From: CALAMD01 sp035301345
GTDB taxonomy: Bacteria > Bacillota > Bacilli > Bacillales > Amphibacillaceae
Reading direction: 5' to 3'
DNA length: 41,395 bases
Assembly: GCA_035301345.1 (NCBI GenBank)
Contig: DATGUM010000006.1
Span: forward strand, 1 to 41,395
Each line of letters begins with the position of its first letter. The first letter of the stretch is position 1. A program made the position numbers and the translations under genes. The notes beneath the pieces were generated by a model that made no database searches, was not told the origin of the DNA, and saw only the letters and a list, made by a program, of their open reading frames with translations. Below are positions 25,970 through 34,890 of the stretch, piece after piece.

Positions 25970-26860
25970 TTATCTTAGAAAATCAACTAAGCTCGGTTGA
26001 ATAATTCGTGACCCAGCAGCTAATGCTGCACGGTGCAACGTTTCTTGTGTGATTAAATTAGTAATCGCTTCTTCAAAATGAACGTCTTCGTTTTCAGACA
26101 TCGTCTTTTTAGCAATCACTTCTTGTTCATCAATCCGATTTTCAATGAGTTCGACACGGTTCATGCGCGCACCTAAGTCAGCGCGTACGTTAATAATGTT
26201 ACTCGCATGTTTATCTAACACTTCTAACGTGTTACCAATTTCAACTAAATCTTCTGAATGACCTGCTTCTAATTTATCTAACAAGCTATCAATACCTTCA
26301 ATAATTGTGTTTCCGTCTTCTGGATGGAAAATATCTTGTAATCGAACATTGACCGCTAATTCGTTCCCTTTAGAAATTTCAATCATGACATCCTCATCAT
26401 TAAATGTAATGTTCCCGTCTTCGTCCATCGGTGGCGTTGACGTATCTTTACCGTTAAAAATATATTTGCCGTTAACATTCGTATTGACAATTTCTCTTAA
26501 TTGCTCTTTTAATTGACTCACTTCTTCTTTAATACTTTTAAGTGCATCATCATCGTACGTCGTCGTACTCGCTTGGACAGTCAATTCTCTAATACGTTGC
26601 ATCGCTAAGTTCATTTTATCAAGACCAGCATCTGCGTTATCCATCCAGTTATGAACTTCTGATAAGTTTCGCTTATATTGTTCGACTTCTGTCACTTGTC
26701 CGCGATAATGCATCCCTTTCATAGCAATGACTGGATCATCAGAAGGACGTGAGATTCTTTTACCTGTGTACAATTGTTCCATATACTTATCCATTTTTGA
26801 TTGGCCGTTCATTAAGTTACGTAACATATTGTTTGAAAGCATCGTTTGTGTGACACGCAT
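25970..26860 (-). CDS. flgL: Flagellar hook-filament junction protein FlgL
   Basis: This is a 296-residue junction protein with flagellin-like ends: MRVTQTMLSNNMLRNLMNGQ at the N terminus, and TNLITQETLHRAALAAGSRI near the C terminus. With FlgK it joins hook to filament. The middle is shorter than in many FlgL proteins. It follows flgK by about 10 bases and ends at a hairpin. The full operon is yvyF-flgM-flgN-flgK-flgL. Confidence 0.95.
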   Translation of the reverse strand: MRVTQTMLSNNMLRNLMNGQSKMDKYMEQLYTGKRISRPSDDPVIAMKGMHYRGQVTEVEQYKRNLSEVHNWMDNADAGLDKMNLAMQRIRELTVQASTTTYDDDALKSIKEEVSQLKEQLREIVNTNVNGKYIFNGKDTSTPPMDEDGNITFNDEDVMIEISKGNELAVNVRLQDIFHPEDGNTIIEGIDSLLDKLEAGHSEDLVEIGNTLEVLDKHASNIINVRADLGARMNRVELIENRIDEQEVIAKKTMSENEDVHFEEAITNLITQETLHRAALAAGSRIIQPSLVDFLR

Positions 26861-26869
26861 ATTTTTACC

Positions 26870-28426
26870 CTACCTTCCTACTAATCCCATATTATTTATA
26901 ATACGATCAAGCATTTCATCCATTGACGTCATACTACGCGCTGCTGCGTTATATGCGTGCTGGAATTTAATTAAGTTCGTCATTTCTTCATCCAGTGATA
27001 CAGCACTAACTGATAATCGCTGGTTTTCAACTTGTGATAAGAGCGTCGCTGTGTTTTCTTGACGACGAATTGATTCTTCTGCCGACACACCGATATCACC
27101 GATTAAAGATTCATAAAAGTTAGTTACCGACTGGTTATCTAAATCATCAATAGATTGATCAAAAACACGTGATAACTCAAGTGCATTATCTCCGTCCCCA
27201 ACGAGTGCCTCTCCATCGTCTCCTCGTTTACCAGCTGCAGCAATTTTATTTGGGTCTTTTAAGATAGCTTCTGCAACTGAGATACTACCTGCTGTGACAC
27301 CACTAGGATCAAAGAAATCAATCCCTTCATTACCATCAAAATCATAACCTGCTCGATGTTGTTCATTAAAGGCTTCAACAAATTCTTTAGCTAGCTTATC
27401 TAACTTCTCAGAAATTTCCGGAATACTCATTGTCGTTTCCGACTGTCCTTCATATTGATAATAAGAGTCAACGAGACCGATTAACGTACCCGTCTGTTTG
27501 AAATGTTTAAACTCATACAAATAAGCAATTGAGGAATCATCAGAATCAGCTACTGTAAAGCCATAGCCATCATCTTCATCAAAAATAATCCCAAATTCAT
27601 TCTCAGCAACATCTAAATCGTCAACTGACGCATCAATTAAAAATACTTTTTCATCATTGTCTCCGAGTGAATTTCCGTTCGCATCTAAAAGTTCAATCGA
27701 ATATACACCTTCGGCAATCGTTAAAGCATCTCCACCACTATCTGACGTATGCACTTTAATATTTACCATTTCTGAAAGTTCATCGACTAAACGATCTCTT
27801 TCATCATATAAATCATTCGGTAAATATCCATGTGGTTCTAGTCGCTTAATTTGCTTGTTTAAATCGTTAATATCTTTGAGCAAAACATTTACACGTTCTG
27901 CTGTTATTTTAATTTCATCGCCTAAATCTGCTTGAATAGATTTTAATGTATCTGATAAATAATTAAATGTGTCCGCAACAGCCACTGCACGTTCCTTTAC
28001 GACTGAGCGAGCCCCAGAGTTCTCCGGATTCACTGATAAATCTTCAAGTGATTGCCAAAATTGTTTCATTGTTTTTGACAGTCCACTATCTGACGGTTCA
28101 TTTAATAAGTCTTCTAAACGACTAAGTGTTGCACGCTGTGAACTCCAGTAGCCATCACGACTATTTTCCGTACGAAATTGTGTATCTAGAAATTGGTCTC
28201 TAATCCGCTGAATAGCTCCTACGTCAACACCTGTTCCGAGTTGTCCGGCAATTTTCGGACTATTTCGTGAGCCTGGTGGAAAAGCGATATCAGCATTAAA
28301 GTTTACACGCTGTCTTGAGTAACCATCTGTATGTGCATTTGAAATGTTATGTCCTGTCGTATATAAAGCTGCTTGTTGAGCGGCTAATGCTCGTTTGGCC
28401 ATTTCTAGCCCGTGAAATGTACTCAT
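26870..28426 (-). CDS. flgK: Flagellar hook-associated protein FlgK
   Basis: The product has 518 residues. The N-terminal domain (FHGLEMAKRALAAQQAALYT, TTGHNISNAHTDGYSRQRV) and the C-terminal domain (SVSAVSLDEEMTNLIKFQHA, YNAAARSMTSMDEML) are those of the FlgK family. It makes the first ring between hook and filament and is exported with FlgN. The middle domain is rich in Asp/Glu. It is 24 bases after flgN. Confidence 0.96.
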   Translation of the reverse strand: MSTFHGLEMAKRALAAQQAALYTTGHNISNAHTDGYSRQRVNFNADIAFPPGSRNSPKIAGQLGTGVDVGAIQRIRDQFLDTQFRTENSRDGYWSSQRATLSRLEDLLNEPSDSGLSKTMKQFWQSLEDLSVNPENSGARSVVKERAVAVADTFNYLSDTLKSIQADLGDEIKITAERVNVLLKDINDLNKQIKRLEPHGYLPNDLYDERDRLVDELSEMVNIKVHTSDSGGDALTIAEGVYSIELLDANGNSLGDNDEKVFLIDASVDDLDVAENEFGIIFDEDDGYGFTVADSDDSSIAYLYEFKHFKQTGTLIGLVDSYYQYEGQSETTMSIPEISEKLDKLAKEFVEAFNEQHRAGYDFDGNEGIDFFDPSGVTAGSISVAEAILKDPNKIAAAGKRGDDGEALVGDGDNALELSRVFDQSIDDLDNQSVTNFYESLIGDIGVSAEESIRRQENTATLLSQVENQRLSVSAVSLDEEMTNLIKFQHAYNAAARSMTSMDEMLDRIINNMGLVGR

Positions 28427-28450
28427 ATAAATACTCCTTTTACAATGTCT

Positions 28451-28942
28451 TTATGCTTTTGAGTCAAATACCGAACGATTTGTTGCTTGCTTATTTTCAT
28501 TTCCGTAGTTAAAGTTTCCGAGTGAAGGATTCATCGTTGATAGTGATAGTTGGACGAATTTAAGTGATTGCTGTAGTAACTCTTTATTTAAATGCTCCTG
28601 ACTTTTAAGCTCAGTTATCTTTTCTGTTAATCGAACCATATGTGAGAGGAGAACTTCTTTTTCCTGTTCATCTGTCATGCGCCCTAGCATCTCACTTATC
28701 GTTTTCGACGCTACTTCCCCTTGTTCAGCAAACCAATCGTCAACAGCTTTCTCTCTCTTTGCCTCAGCTTGTTCAAGTTGCTGAATAATTTTATACTCTT
28801 TCAAAATAACAGACTGCAATTGATCAGGTTCGCCGCGCTTAATAATCTCAGTCTTTTCTTTTGATGTGAGCAATAACGATTCGTGAATACGCAACAACTG
28901 TTCTAACGCTTGAATAATTGTGTTTATCGTCACAGTTAACAT
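28451..28942 (-). CDS. flgN: Flagellar export chaperone FlgN
   Basis: This is a 163-residue, helical, charged protein. FlgN-type features are the N-terminal IIQALEQLLRIHESLLLTSK helix, EIIKRGEPDQL, and a C-terminal amphipathic helix. It is the cytoplasmic chaperone for FlgK and FlgL, encoded just downstream. Position between flgM and flgK supports the call more than sequence alone. The start ATG at 28942 is used. Confidence 0.88.
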   Translation of the reverse strand: MLTVTINTIIQALEQLLRIHESLLLTSKEKTEIIKRGEPDQLQSVILKEYKIIQQLEQAEAKREKAVDDWFAEQGEVASKTISEMLGRMTDEQEKEVLLSHMVRLTEKITELKSQEHLNKELLQQSLKFVQLSLSTMNPSLGNFNYGNENKQATNRSVFDSKA

Positions 28943-28953
28943 TCACCCTTTAC

Positions 28954-29214
28954 TTATTGTCCTGACCAGTAATTCATTAGTTTCTGTGCAGTTTTATCAA
29001 CATCGACAGAGTAATTTCCCGTTTCTACGTCATGTTTTATCTGTTTAATATAAAGGTCACGATTTGTTGATTGTGTCCCTTTTTGTAAATTTTTCGCTTC
29101 TTTAGAAATTTGTAGTTGATCTTCTTTAACTGCTTTCTTCTGTTGGTCAACTTGATAAGTACGTTGATTTTGATAAGCACTTAAACGAGATTGACCCGGA
29201 CCAAATATCTTCAT
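28954..29214 (-). CDS. flgM: Anti-sigma-D factor FlgM
   Basis: The product has 86 residues and starts MKIFGPGQSRLSAYQNQRTY. The C-terminal half (NRDLYIKQIKHDVETGNYSV, DVDKTAQKLMNYW) is the FlgM sigma-binding region. FlgM holds sigma-D inactive until hook completion. The GTG three codons earlier lies inside the GGAGTGAGG ribosome site, so ATG at 29214 is preferred. It sits 25 bases after yvyF. Confidence 0.9.
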   Translation of the reverse strand: MKIFGPGQSRLSAYQNQRTYQVDQQKKAVKEDQLQISKEAKNLQKGTQSTNRDLYIKQIKHDVETGNYSVDVDKTAQKLMNYWSGQ

Positions 29215-29238
29215 GTCCCTCACTCCTTTAAACCATTT

Positions 29239-29664
29239 TTACTTCTTTCTATCTTTATCAAACGTGTAATAAACGCTAATCTCTTCTTCGTCTTGTCCAC
29301 GATTAATTTTTTGTTCCTCATTACGCTCTGATGCTGTAAACGTCTGAATAATTGATTGCGAACATTCGTCACAAACTTTCCCTGTCGTAATATCCGTACC
29401 ACATCGTTCACACGGATATGACAAGTTAGGAAAATTTGACGTTAACAACCGCTGTTCGCGGATAAATTTCGTAATCAATTCTTCCTCAACACCAGTCGCT
29501 TCAACAATTTCCATCATTCGCGCTTGGCGATTCTCTCTTTTTCTTAAAAAATTATATACTGTACGAAAAGCTTCTTCCTCTTGATCGAAGCATTTTTTAC
29601 AAATATCTCTTAATTGTTTAACGAACACTTCGTTACAACGAGCGCAATTTGCTAATTGAGTCAT
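29239..29664 (-). CDS. yvyF: YvyF-like zinc-ribbon protein of the flagellar operon
   Basis: The product has 141 residues. Two cysteine groups are seen: CARC...CKKC at the N terminus (CARCNEVF, CKKCFDQEEE) and CERC...CDEC in the C-terminal half. The middle (MMEIVEATGVEEELITKFIR) resembles a helix-turn-helix-like segment. This matches the conserved YvyF flagellar-operon family; its function is unclear. I chose the ATG at 29664 (MTQLANCARC) because GGAGGAAC is inside the longer start at 29679. Confidence 0.85.
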   Translation of the reverse strand: MTQLANCARCNEVFVKQLRDICKKCFDQEEEAFRTVYNFLRKRENRQARMMEIVEATGVEEELITKFIREQRLLTSNFPNLSYPCERCGTDITTGKVCDECSQSIIQTFTASERNEEQKINRGQDEEEISVYYTFDKDRKK

Positions 29665-29712
29665 CGTTAGTTCCTCCATAGTAAGCCTTATAATATACCT
29701 ATTATACCATAT

Positions 29713-30396
29713 TTAACCTCGTGCTAGTGTGAACGAGTACACAGCTGGACAACCAGCATTCTTTAATGTTCTCGCTGCATAGCGCAAAGTAATTCCTGTT
29801 GTATATATATCATCGACAAGAATGACCGGTTTGTTTACCTTTTCTCGTAAAATAAATGGATTTTTTATTGTTAATCGCTCATGACGTGTTTTTTTCGCTT
29901 GCTTCTCATGGTGAACACGCGTTAACTGTATCTCTTTTGTTCGCGGTAAAAATTGCGTTAATACTTGTGCTTGATTGAATGATCTCTCTTCTAATCGCTC
30001 GTCACTTAAAGGGATTGGAACGATATATGCCTTTTGCCAAATGTCCCTAAAGTGTTCATTGAATTGCTTTTTAAATAAATGACGAAAACCTTCCGTAAGC
30101 ACATAGTCGCCTCGATATTTCCATTTAGCAATCATTTGCTTCATCATCTCATTATAATGAAATACGCTCACATTTTTCGTTAAAACATCTTTCCACGCGC
30201 GTTGCTTTTCCCACGTGTGACAATCTGAACAAACGTTGACAGTAGACTCTCTAAAACAACGTGAACAAACATCTCCTTCGATTCGTTTTAGTTGATGCAA
30301 ACAATCGTCACAAAATGTGTTCTGCTCACGTAATGTGAAAAAAGATTGCCAATTGATAGTATTTGCTAGTTGTTCAAAACACCATAAACAAGTCAT
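29713..30396 (-). CDS. comFC: Competence protein ComFC (phosphoribosyltransferase-like)
   Basis: The product has 227 residues. The N-terminal zinc region has four CxxC pairs (CLWC, CDDC, CSRC, CSDC). The C-terminal PRTase-like domain has the PRPP loop VILVDDIYTTGIT. It takes part in DNA uptake in competent bacilli, probably with ComFA. The ATG overlaps the comFA stop by 4 bases (ATGA). No comFB is present between them and comFA. Confidence 0.93.
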   Translation of the reverse strand: MTCLWCFEQLANTINWQSFFTLREQNTFCDDCLHQLKRIEGDVCSRCFRESTVNVCSDCHTWEKQRAWKDVLTKNVSVFHYNEMMKQMIAKWKYRGDYVLTEGFRHLFKKQFNEHFRDIWQKAYIVPIPLSDERLEERSFNQAQVLTQFLPRTKEIQLTRVHHEKQAKKTRHERLTIKNPFILREKVNKPVILVDDIYTTGITLRYAARTLKNAGCPAVYSFTLARG

Positions 30397-31832
30397 AATA
30401 AAAAGCCTCCTCGTCGGTTCATCTGCTTAATGGATTGAACAGCTTCATCAAGTGCATGCGTTCGACCAGAATGGACGAATAATACGTGACCTTTCGGATC
30501 GTTTACACTTCTACCTGCTCTGCCAGCAATTTGCACGAGTGCCGCTTCATCAAAGACGACGTGATCTGCGCATAAAACAATCACGTCAACTGATGGGAAT
30601 GTAACGCCTCTTTCCAAGATAGTCGTCGTTATTAACAATTGAATCTCCTTACGACGAAACCGTTCAACTTTCTGTTCGCGTAATTCGTCTTCTGCGTGAA
30701 CGGAAGCTATTTCATCAGCATTTTTAATCAGCTTGCGACGGATACATTCTTTTATGAGTAAAGGTCGTAAATGTTCAGCCATCTTTATCGTCGGGACAAA
30801 TATGAGTAATTGTCTCGAACTTACGTCGCGATTATGTAAAAATTTAAAAATAACAGTCGGAACGTCGTTTTTATTCAATTGTTTTTTAAGAGAATAGTCA
30901 CTTATTAGTTGAGGGACTGGCAGTGGGTGATTATGGTAACGAACAGGAATAAATATATGTGGGAGTTGCTTTCTTCTGACACGTTTCTGTAAGTCTTTAC
31001 GCGGAGTAGCCGTTAAATAAACAGTCGTTCCCGATTGTTTACGGGCTCGTTTCGTTACGAATGGGAGCATTGGGTCGTCTGTATAAGGAAATGCATCAAT
31101 TTCATCAATAATCATGAGTTGAAACGAATGCTTGAATCGAATCAACTGATGTGTCGTCGCTACGACTAACTGGGCACCTGATTCACTTTTACTAGCGCCT
31201 CCATACAAACCGTCAATCAGTACACGTGGAAACGCTTCTTCTAGTCGCGGAAGTAACTCACGGACGACGTCAGCCCGTGGAGTTGCTACACACGTTCGGT
31301 AACCTTTAGCTAGTGCATACTCAATACTCGGAAAAAGCACTTCTGTTTTCCCAGAACCGGCGACAGCCCAAATAAGCAGTTCCTTTTCTTTTTTGTCAAT
31401 TGCTTCAATAATTCTATCAGCCGCTTTTTGCTGAGCATCTGTCAATTTGCCTTGCCACTGACAAGCAGATGGAATGCGCTGAACATTTCTTTCTAAATCT
31501 TTTACGTAATAAAGAGGTTCACAAGTGAGTACGCGACCCATCTCAATGCACTGACGACAGTAATGGTGAGTTTTGCAACAACGTGCACACGGTATATGAG
31601 CAAATGTTTTTTTATTCTCGTTGCCACAACGCATACATTTGATGCGCCCGCGAAAACGGATGATTGATTGCTCAGTGTGGATGACTTTTTCAGAAATGAG
31701 TCGTTGAAGTGTGTGGTTTGGTAGAGGTATTTCATGTCGGAGTAAAAGTTTACTATCGAATCGTTCGGCAAGTGGGTGAACGTTCATACGATTTAACATA
31801 TGAGGGGAATGTTTTGTTGATTGATTTTCCAT
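30393..31832 (-). CDS. comFA: Competence DNA helicase ComFA
   Basis: The product has 479 residues. The N-terminal zinc finger has paired cysteines at 66/69, 82/85 and 92/95. Walker A AVAGSGKT is at 156-163, the DEAD-like box is DEID (MIIDEIDAFPY), and motif VI is QIAGRAGRS. It is the membrane-associated ATPase that helps pull single-stranded DNA into competent cells. The degV terminator ends only about 30 bases before the ATG, and I saw no convincing pair of ComK boxes (AAAA-N5-TTTT), so its promoter is unclear. Confidence 0.95.
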   Translation of the reverse strand: MENQSTKHSPHMLNRMNVHPLAERFDSKLLLRHEIPLPNHTLQRLISEKVIHTEQSIIRFRGRIKCMRCGNENKKTFAHIPCARCCKTHHYCRQCIEMGRVLTCEPLYYVKDLERNVQRIPSACQWQGKLTDAQQKAADRIIEAIDKKEKELLIWAVAGSGKTEVLFPSIEYALAKGYRTCVATPRADVVRELLPRLEEAFPRVLIDGLYGGASKSESGAQLVVATTHQLIRFKHSFQLMIIDEIDAFPYTDDPMLPFVTKRARKQSGTTVYLTATPRKDLQKRVRRKQLPHIFIPVRYHNHPLPVPQLISDYSLKKQLNKNDVPTVIFKFLHNRDVSSRQLLIFVPTIKMAEHLRPLLIKECIRRKLIKNADEIASVHAEDELREQKVERFRRKEIQLLITTTILERGVTFPSVDVIVLCADHVVFDEAALVQIAGRAGRSVNDPKGHVLFVHSGRTHALDEAVQSIKQMNRRGGFLL

Positions 31833-31862
31833 CGCTAATCTCCTTGTACATTAATTTTTTTA

Positions 31863-31898
31863 TAAAAAAGCTTCTACTCGCAAAATGAAGTAGAAGCT
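31863..31898 (-). terminator. Terminator after degV
   Basis: AGCTTCTACT (31869-31878) and AGTAGAAGCT (31889-31898) pair over 10 bp, followed on the minus strand by TTTTTT. It stands between degV and comFA. Confidence 0.85.
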
Positions 31899-31911
31899 AA
31901 GTATGTTAAAT

Positions 31912-32754
31912 TTATTTTAGTAACCAAGCAATACCTATTGAACCTTCACCTAGGTGAGTCCCAACGACAGGTCCAAAATAGCTAATAAACGTATCAATTG
32001 TCGGGAATTTTTCTTTAAATTGCTTTTCTAAATCGATAGCCGAAGCTTCATCATTCCCGTGAATAAAGCACACTTGTTCAACAGCGTCCTTCTCGAGGTC
32101 GTCTTCAAGCATTCGCACAATTTTATTCAATGCTTTCTTTCGTGTTCGTATTTTTTCATACGGAACGATCAACCCTTCATCTATATGAAGAATAGGTTTC
32201 ACTTTTAATAAGCTACCTAAAACAGCTTGGGCGTTACTAATCCTTCCACCACGCTGTAAATGGCTCAAGTCATCTACCATAAAATACGCACGAACTTTTT
32301 CTCTTAATTGTTCTAAATGTGCTAATATTTGTTCTGGCGACTTATTTTCTTGCGCTAATTTAGCCGCTTCTATCGCAAAAAATCCTTGAGGAATCGCACT
32401 ATATTTCGAATCAAATATATGAATATCAACACCTTCAACGAGTGTTTTAGCCGTTTGTGCTGATTGACCCGTCCCGCTCAATTCGCTCGATATATGAATA
32501 AATATAATCGAATCATATGTTTCAGCAAGTGATTCGTATGTCTCGACAAAGTCACCAACTGACGGTTGTGACGTCGTCGGTAACGCTTCTGACACTTTCA
32601 CTTTTTCATAAAATGCTTCTGTCGATAAATCTACTTCTTCTTTATATGATGTTTGTCCAAAAACGACACTTAACGGTATCGTATGAATATCATAAGTTTC
32701 ACGTAACGTTTGCGGAATATACGCCGTACTATCAGATAATATAACTGTTTTCAT
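31912..32754 (-). CDS. degV: DegV-family fatty-acid-binding protein
   Basis: This is a 280-residue DegV protein. The N-terminal DSTAYIP motif and HISSELSGTGQSA, LSHLQRGGRISNAQA motifs are those of the fold. DegV-type proteins (FakB) bind a fatty acid and present it to the kinase FakA for phospholipid synthesis; naming as degV follows position next to degU. It has its own consensus promoter and terminator. Confidence 0.93.
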   Translation of the reverse strand: MKTVILSDSTAYIPQTLRETYDIHTIPLSVVFGQTSYKEEVDLSTEAFYEKVKVSEALPTTSQPSVGDFVETYESLAETYDSIIFIHISSELSGTGQSAQTAKTLVEGVDIHIFDSKYSAIPQGFFAIEAAKLAQENKSPEQILAHLEQLREKVRAYFMVDDLSHLQRGGRISNAQAVLGSLLKVKPILHIDEGLIVPYEKIRTRKKALNKIVRMLEDDLEKDAVEQVCFIHGNDEASAIDLEKQFKEKFPTIDTFISYFGPVVGTHLGEGSIGIAWLLK

Positions 32755-32791
32755 TGATTATTTTCTCCTAATCTAACATGTTATTCGTTAC

Positions 32792-32820
32792 AGTATAGCG
32801 ATTAGAAAAATGGTTGTCAA
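32792..32820 (-). promoter_or_regulatory. Sigma-A promoter of degV
   Basis: On the minus strand -35 TTGACA (32815-32820), 17-base spacer, -10 TATACT (32792-32797), about 35 bases before the ATG. It is the best sigma-A match I found in the window. Confidence 0.8.
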
Positions 32821-32834
32821 AATTATATTGTAAA

Positions 32835-33539
32835 TTATTTAATCTTTACCCAACCATTTCGAATAGCCATGACGACAGCTTGTGTACGGTCATTCACTTT
32901 CAATTTTTGTAAAATATTACTTACGTGGTTTTTAACCGTTTTCTCAGAAATATATAGTTCTTCAGAAATACTACGGTTACTATTTCCATCGGCAAGTAAT
33001 TGCAACACTTGACACTCACGTTTCGTCAAAACGTGTAGCGGCTCAGAAATACTATCTGCTCCAGCAAGTCCAGCCTGTCCACCTTCGTTAGATAGCCTTT
33101 GATATTCTTTAACGAGGTTGTGTGTTACTTTCGGGTGTAAGTATGATCCACCTTCATTGACGACTTGAATGGCTTCAACGAGAGACTCTGAATCCATCTC
33201 TTTCAACAAGTATCCCATAGCACCTGTTTTCAGTGCGTGTGTAACATAATTTTCATCATCATGAATCGATAAAATAATAACTTTCGCATCGAATTTTTGT
33301 ACGAGATCTGCTGTCGCTTCAATGCCATTTACATCTGGCATATTAATATCCATCAGAACGACGTCAGGGTTATACGTCGCGACGAGTTCAGCCGCTTCAT
33401 TTCCGTCGCCACCTTCAGCTACTATCTTTAATGAAGGTTCAAACTCTAAGATCCGCTTAACTCCTTCACGAAAAAGTTTATGATCATCAATAATTACAAC
33501 TTCCACTTGATTCGTTTGCTCAATCGCTTCTTTTGTCAT
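32835..33539 (-). CDS. degU: Two-component response regulator DegU
   Basis: The product has 234 residues. The receiver domain has the acid pocket DDH and phospho-acceptor Asp64 in VVLMDINMPD. The C-terminal LuxR-type helix-turn-helix is LTKRECQVLQLLADGNSNRS to KTVKNHVSNILQKL. DegU controls exoenzymes, competence, motility and biofilm genes. I chose the ATG at 33539 (MTKEAIEQ) over the one at 33551, since AAAGG directly abuts the earlier ATG. The promoter is not obvious. It follows degS by about 95 bases. Confidence 0.95.
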   Translation of the reverse strand: MTKEAIEQTNQVEVVIIDDHKLFREGVKRILEFEPSLKIVAEGGDGNEAAELVATYNPDVVLMDINMPDVNGIEATADLVQKFDAKVIILSIHDDENYVTHALKTGAMGYLLKEMDSESLVEAIQVVNEGGSYLHPKVTHNLVKEYQRLSNEGGQAGLAGADSISEPLHVLTKRECQVLQLLADGNSNRSISEELYISEKTVKNHVSNILQKLKVNDRTQAVVMAIRNGWVKIK

Positions 33540-33633
33540 AGTATTTTCCATCCTTTACTAAAATCCATATTTAACATATTTGCTTTTGTATATTTTTTGT
33601 CTAGGTATTAATGTAAAAAAATTAAGTAACCGA

Positions 33634-34785
33634 TTAATCATAGGACAATGGTATTTTCATTAAGACGTGAGTGCCTTCACCTCGTTCAGAAGATATTTTA
33701 AATGATCCTCCTAACATTTCTACACGTTCTCTCATCCCCATTAACCCAAATGACTTAAGCTTACTTTGTTCCTTAACAAATCCTATGCCGTCATCTTTTA
33801 CGACGATAATGACTTCATAATCTGTCATTTGCAGGAGTACTTCTATTAGTTGCGGTTCCGCATGTTTAATCGCATTTTGTACGGATTCTTGGATGAGTCT
33901 GAAAAAAGCTACTTCATATTTTGCAGGTAATCGTTCAAAACTTCCGACAGGCGAAAAATTAATGTCGACTTGATGAAACTCCCTTGATGTTTCAATATAC
34001 TTTTTCAACGTCGGAATGAGTCCGAGATCATCTAATGCCATCGGTCGTAAATCATAAATAATATGTCTTATTTCATTTATCGACTGACGAATCATTTCTT
34101 GAACATCTTTTAATTCTGACTTCGCTTCTGTAATACTTTTTTTATCTAATGTCCGGTGAACAATTTCTGACCTTAATAAAATGTTCGCAAGCATTTGCGT
34201 CGGACCATCGTGTAATTCTCGAGAAATCTTCTTTCGTTCTTCTTCCTGTGCCTCGATAATTTTTAAGCTAAAGGCCCGTTTATCTTCTGCATCTTTTATT
34301 AATGTATTAACTTGTTTTATTTCGTCATTTAAATACGTTAAAATCACTGTTGTTTTGTTTAATATACCTGTTGCACGCTCTACTGTTTCTTCAAGCGATA
34401 TGAGCCGTCTTTCGATGTCATTACGCTTGACACGTAGTGACCTTTCCTCTTCACGAATAACGACTAATTGCGTTTGTAAGTCATGTGTGCGTTCGTAAAC
34501 ATTTCTAATTTCATCTTCAGAATATTTATCGAATCGTTGACTGACGTAAGACAGTTGTTTACGAGAAACACTTACTTCCCTTTCTAATGAGTCGTTCTCT
34601 TCTATATAACTTGCAACTTTCTCACGGATTTCTGCTAATTCTTTCGTTAATCTTTCATATTCGCTGCGTGCTTCTTCAGTAATGTAATAGACTTCATCTT
34701 TACTCTTCTCTACTACGTCAACCATATCATTAATAACACCGTCAAGCACTTCTTTATTCCATTTCTCTTTCATATTCCCAGTCAT
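33634..34785 (-). CDS. degS: Sensor histidine kinase DegS
   Basis: This is a 383-residue cytoplasmic kinase without membrane segments. The N-terminal half is a long coiled coil, the HisKA_3 dimerisation domain has phospho-His192 in RELHDGP, and the HATPase_c domain has QESVQNAIKHAE and DDGIGF, GLMGMRERV. It phosphorylates DegU. AGGTG is 7 bases before the ATG. It is transcribed divergently from the yvyE-like gene. Confidence 0.96.
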   Translation of the reverse strand: MTGNMKEKWNKEVLDGVINDMVDVVEKSKDEVYYITEEARSEYERLTKELAEIREKVASYIEENDSLEREVSVSRKQLSYVSQRFDKYSEDEIRNVYERTHDLQTQLVVIREEERSLRVKRNDIERRLISLEETVERATGILNKTTVILTYLNDEIKQVNTLIKDAEDKRAFSLKIIEAQEEERKKISRELHDGPTQMLANILLRSEIVHRTLDKKSITEAKSELKDVQEMIRQSINEIRHIIYDLRPMALDDLGLIPTLKKYIETSREFHQVDINFSPVGSFERLPAKYEVAFFRLIQESVQNAIKHAEPQLIEVLLQMTDYEVIIVVKDDGIGFVKEQSKLKSFGLMGMRERVEMLGGSFKISSERGEGTHVLMKIPLSYD

Positions 34786-34812
34786 TGTCTTTCACCTACC
34801 TATTGGTATAAT
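34785..34812 (+). promoter_or_regulatory. Putative promoter of the yvyE-like gene
   Basis: -35 TTGTCT (34785-34790), 16-base spacer, -10 TATAAT (34807-34812). The -35 overlaps the degS start codon. The degS promoter must face the other way in the same 100 bases; it is not clear. Confidence 0.55.
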
Positions 34813-34890
34813 GAGAGCGAGTTGATTAATCACTACCACGTAAATCATAAAGACCCATTTACATGACATTTTAAAAAGGAGTCCTTACAT

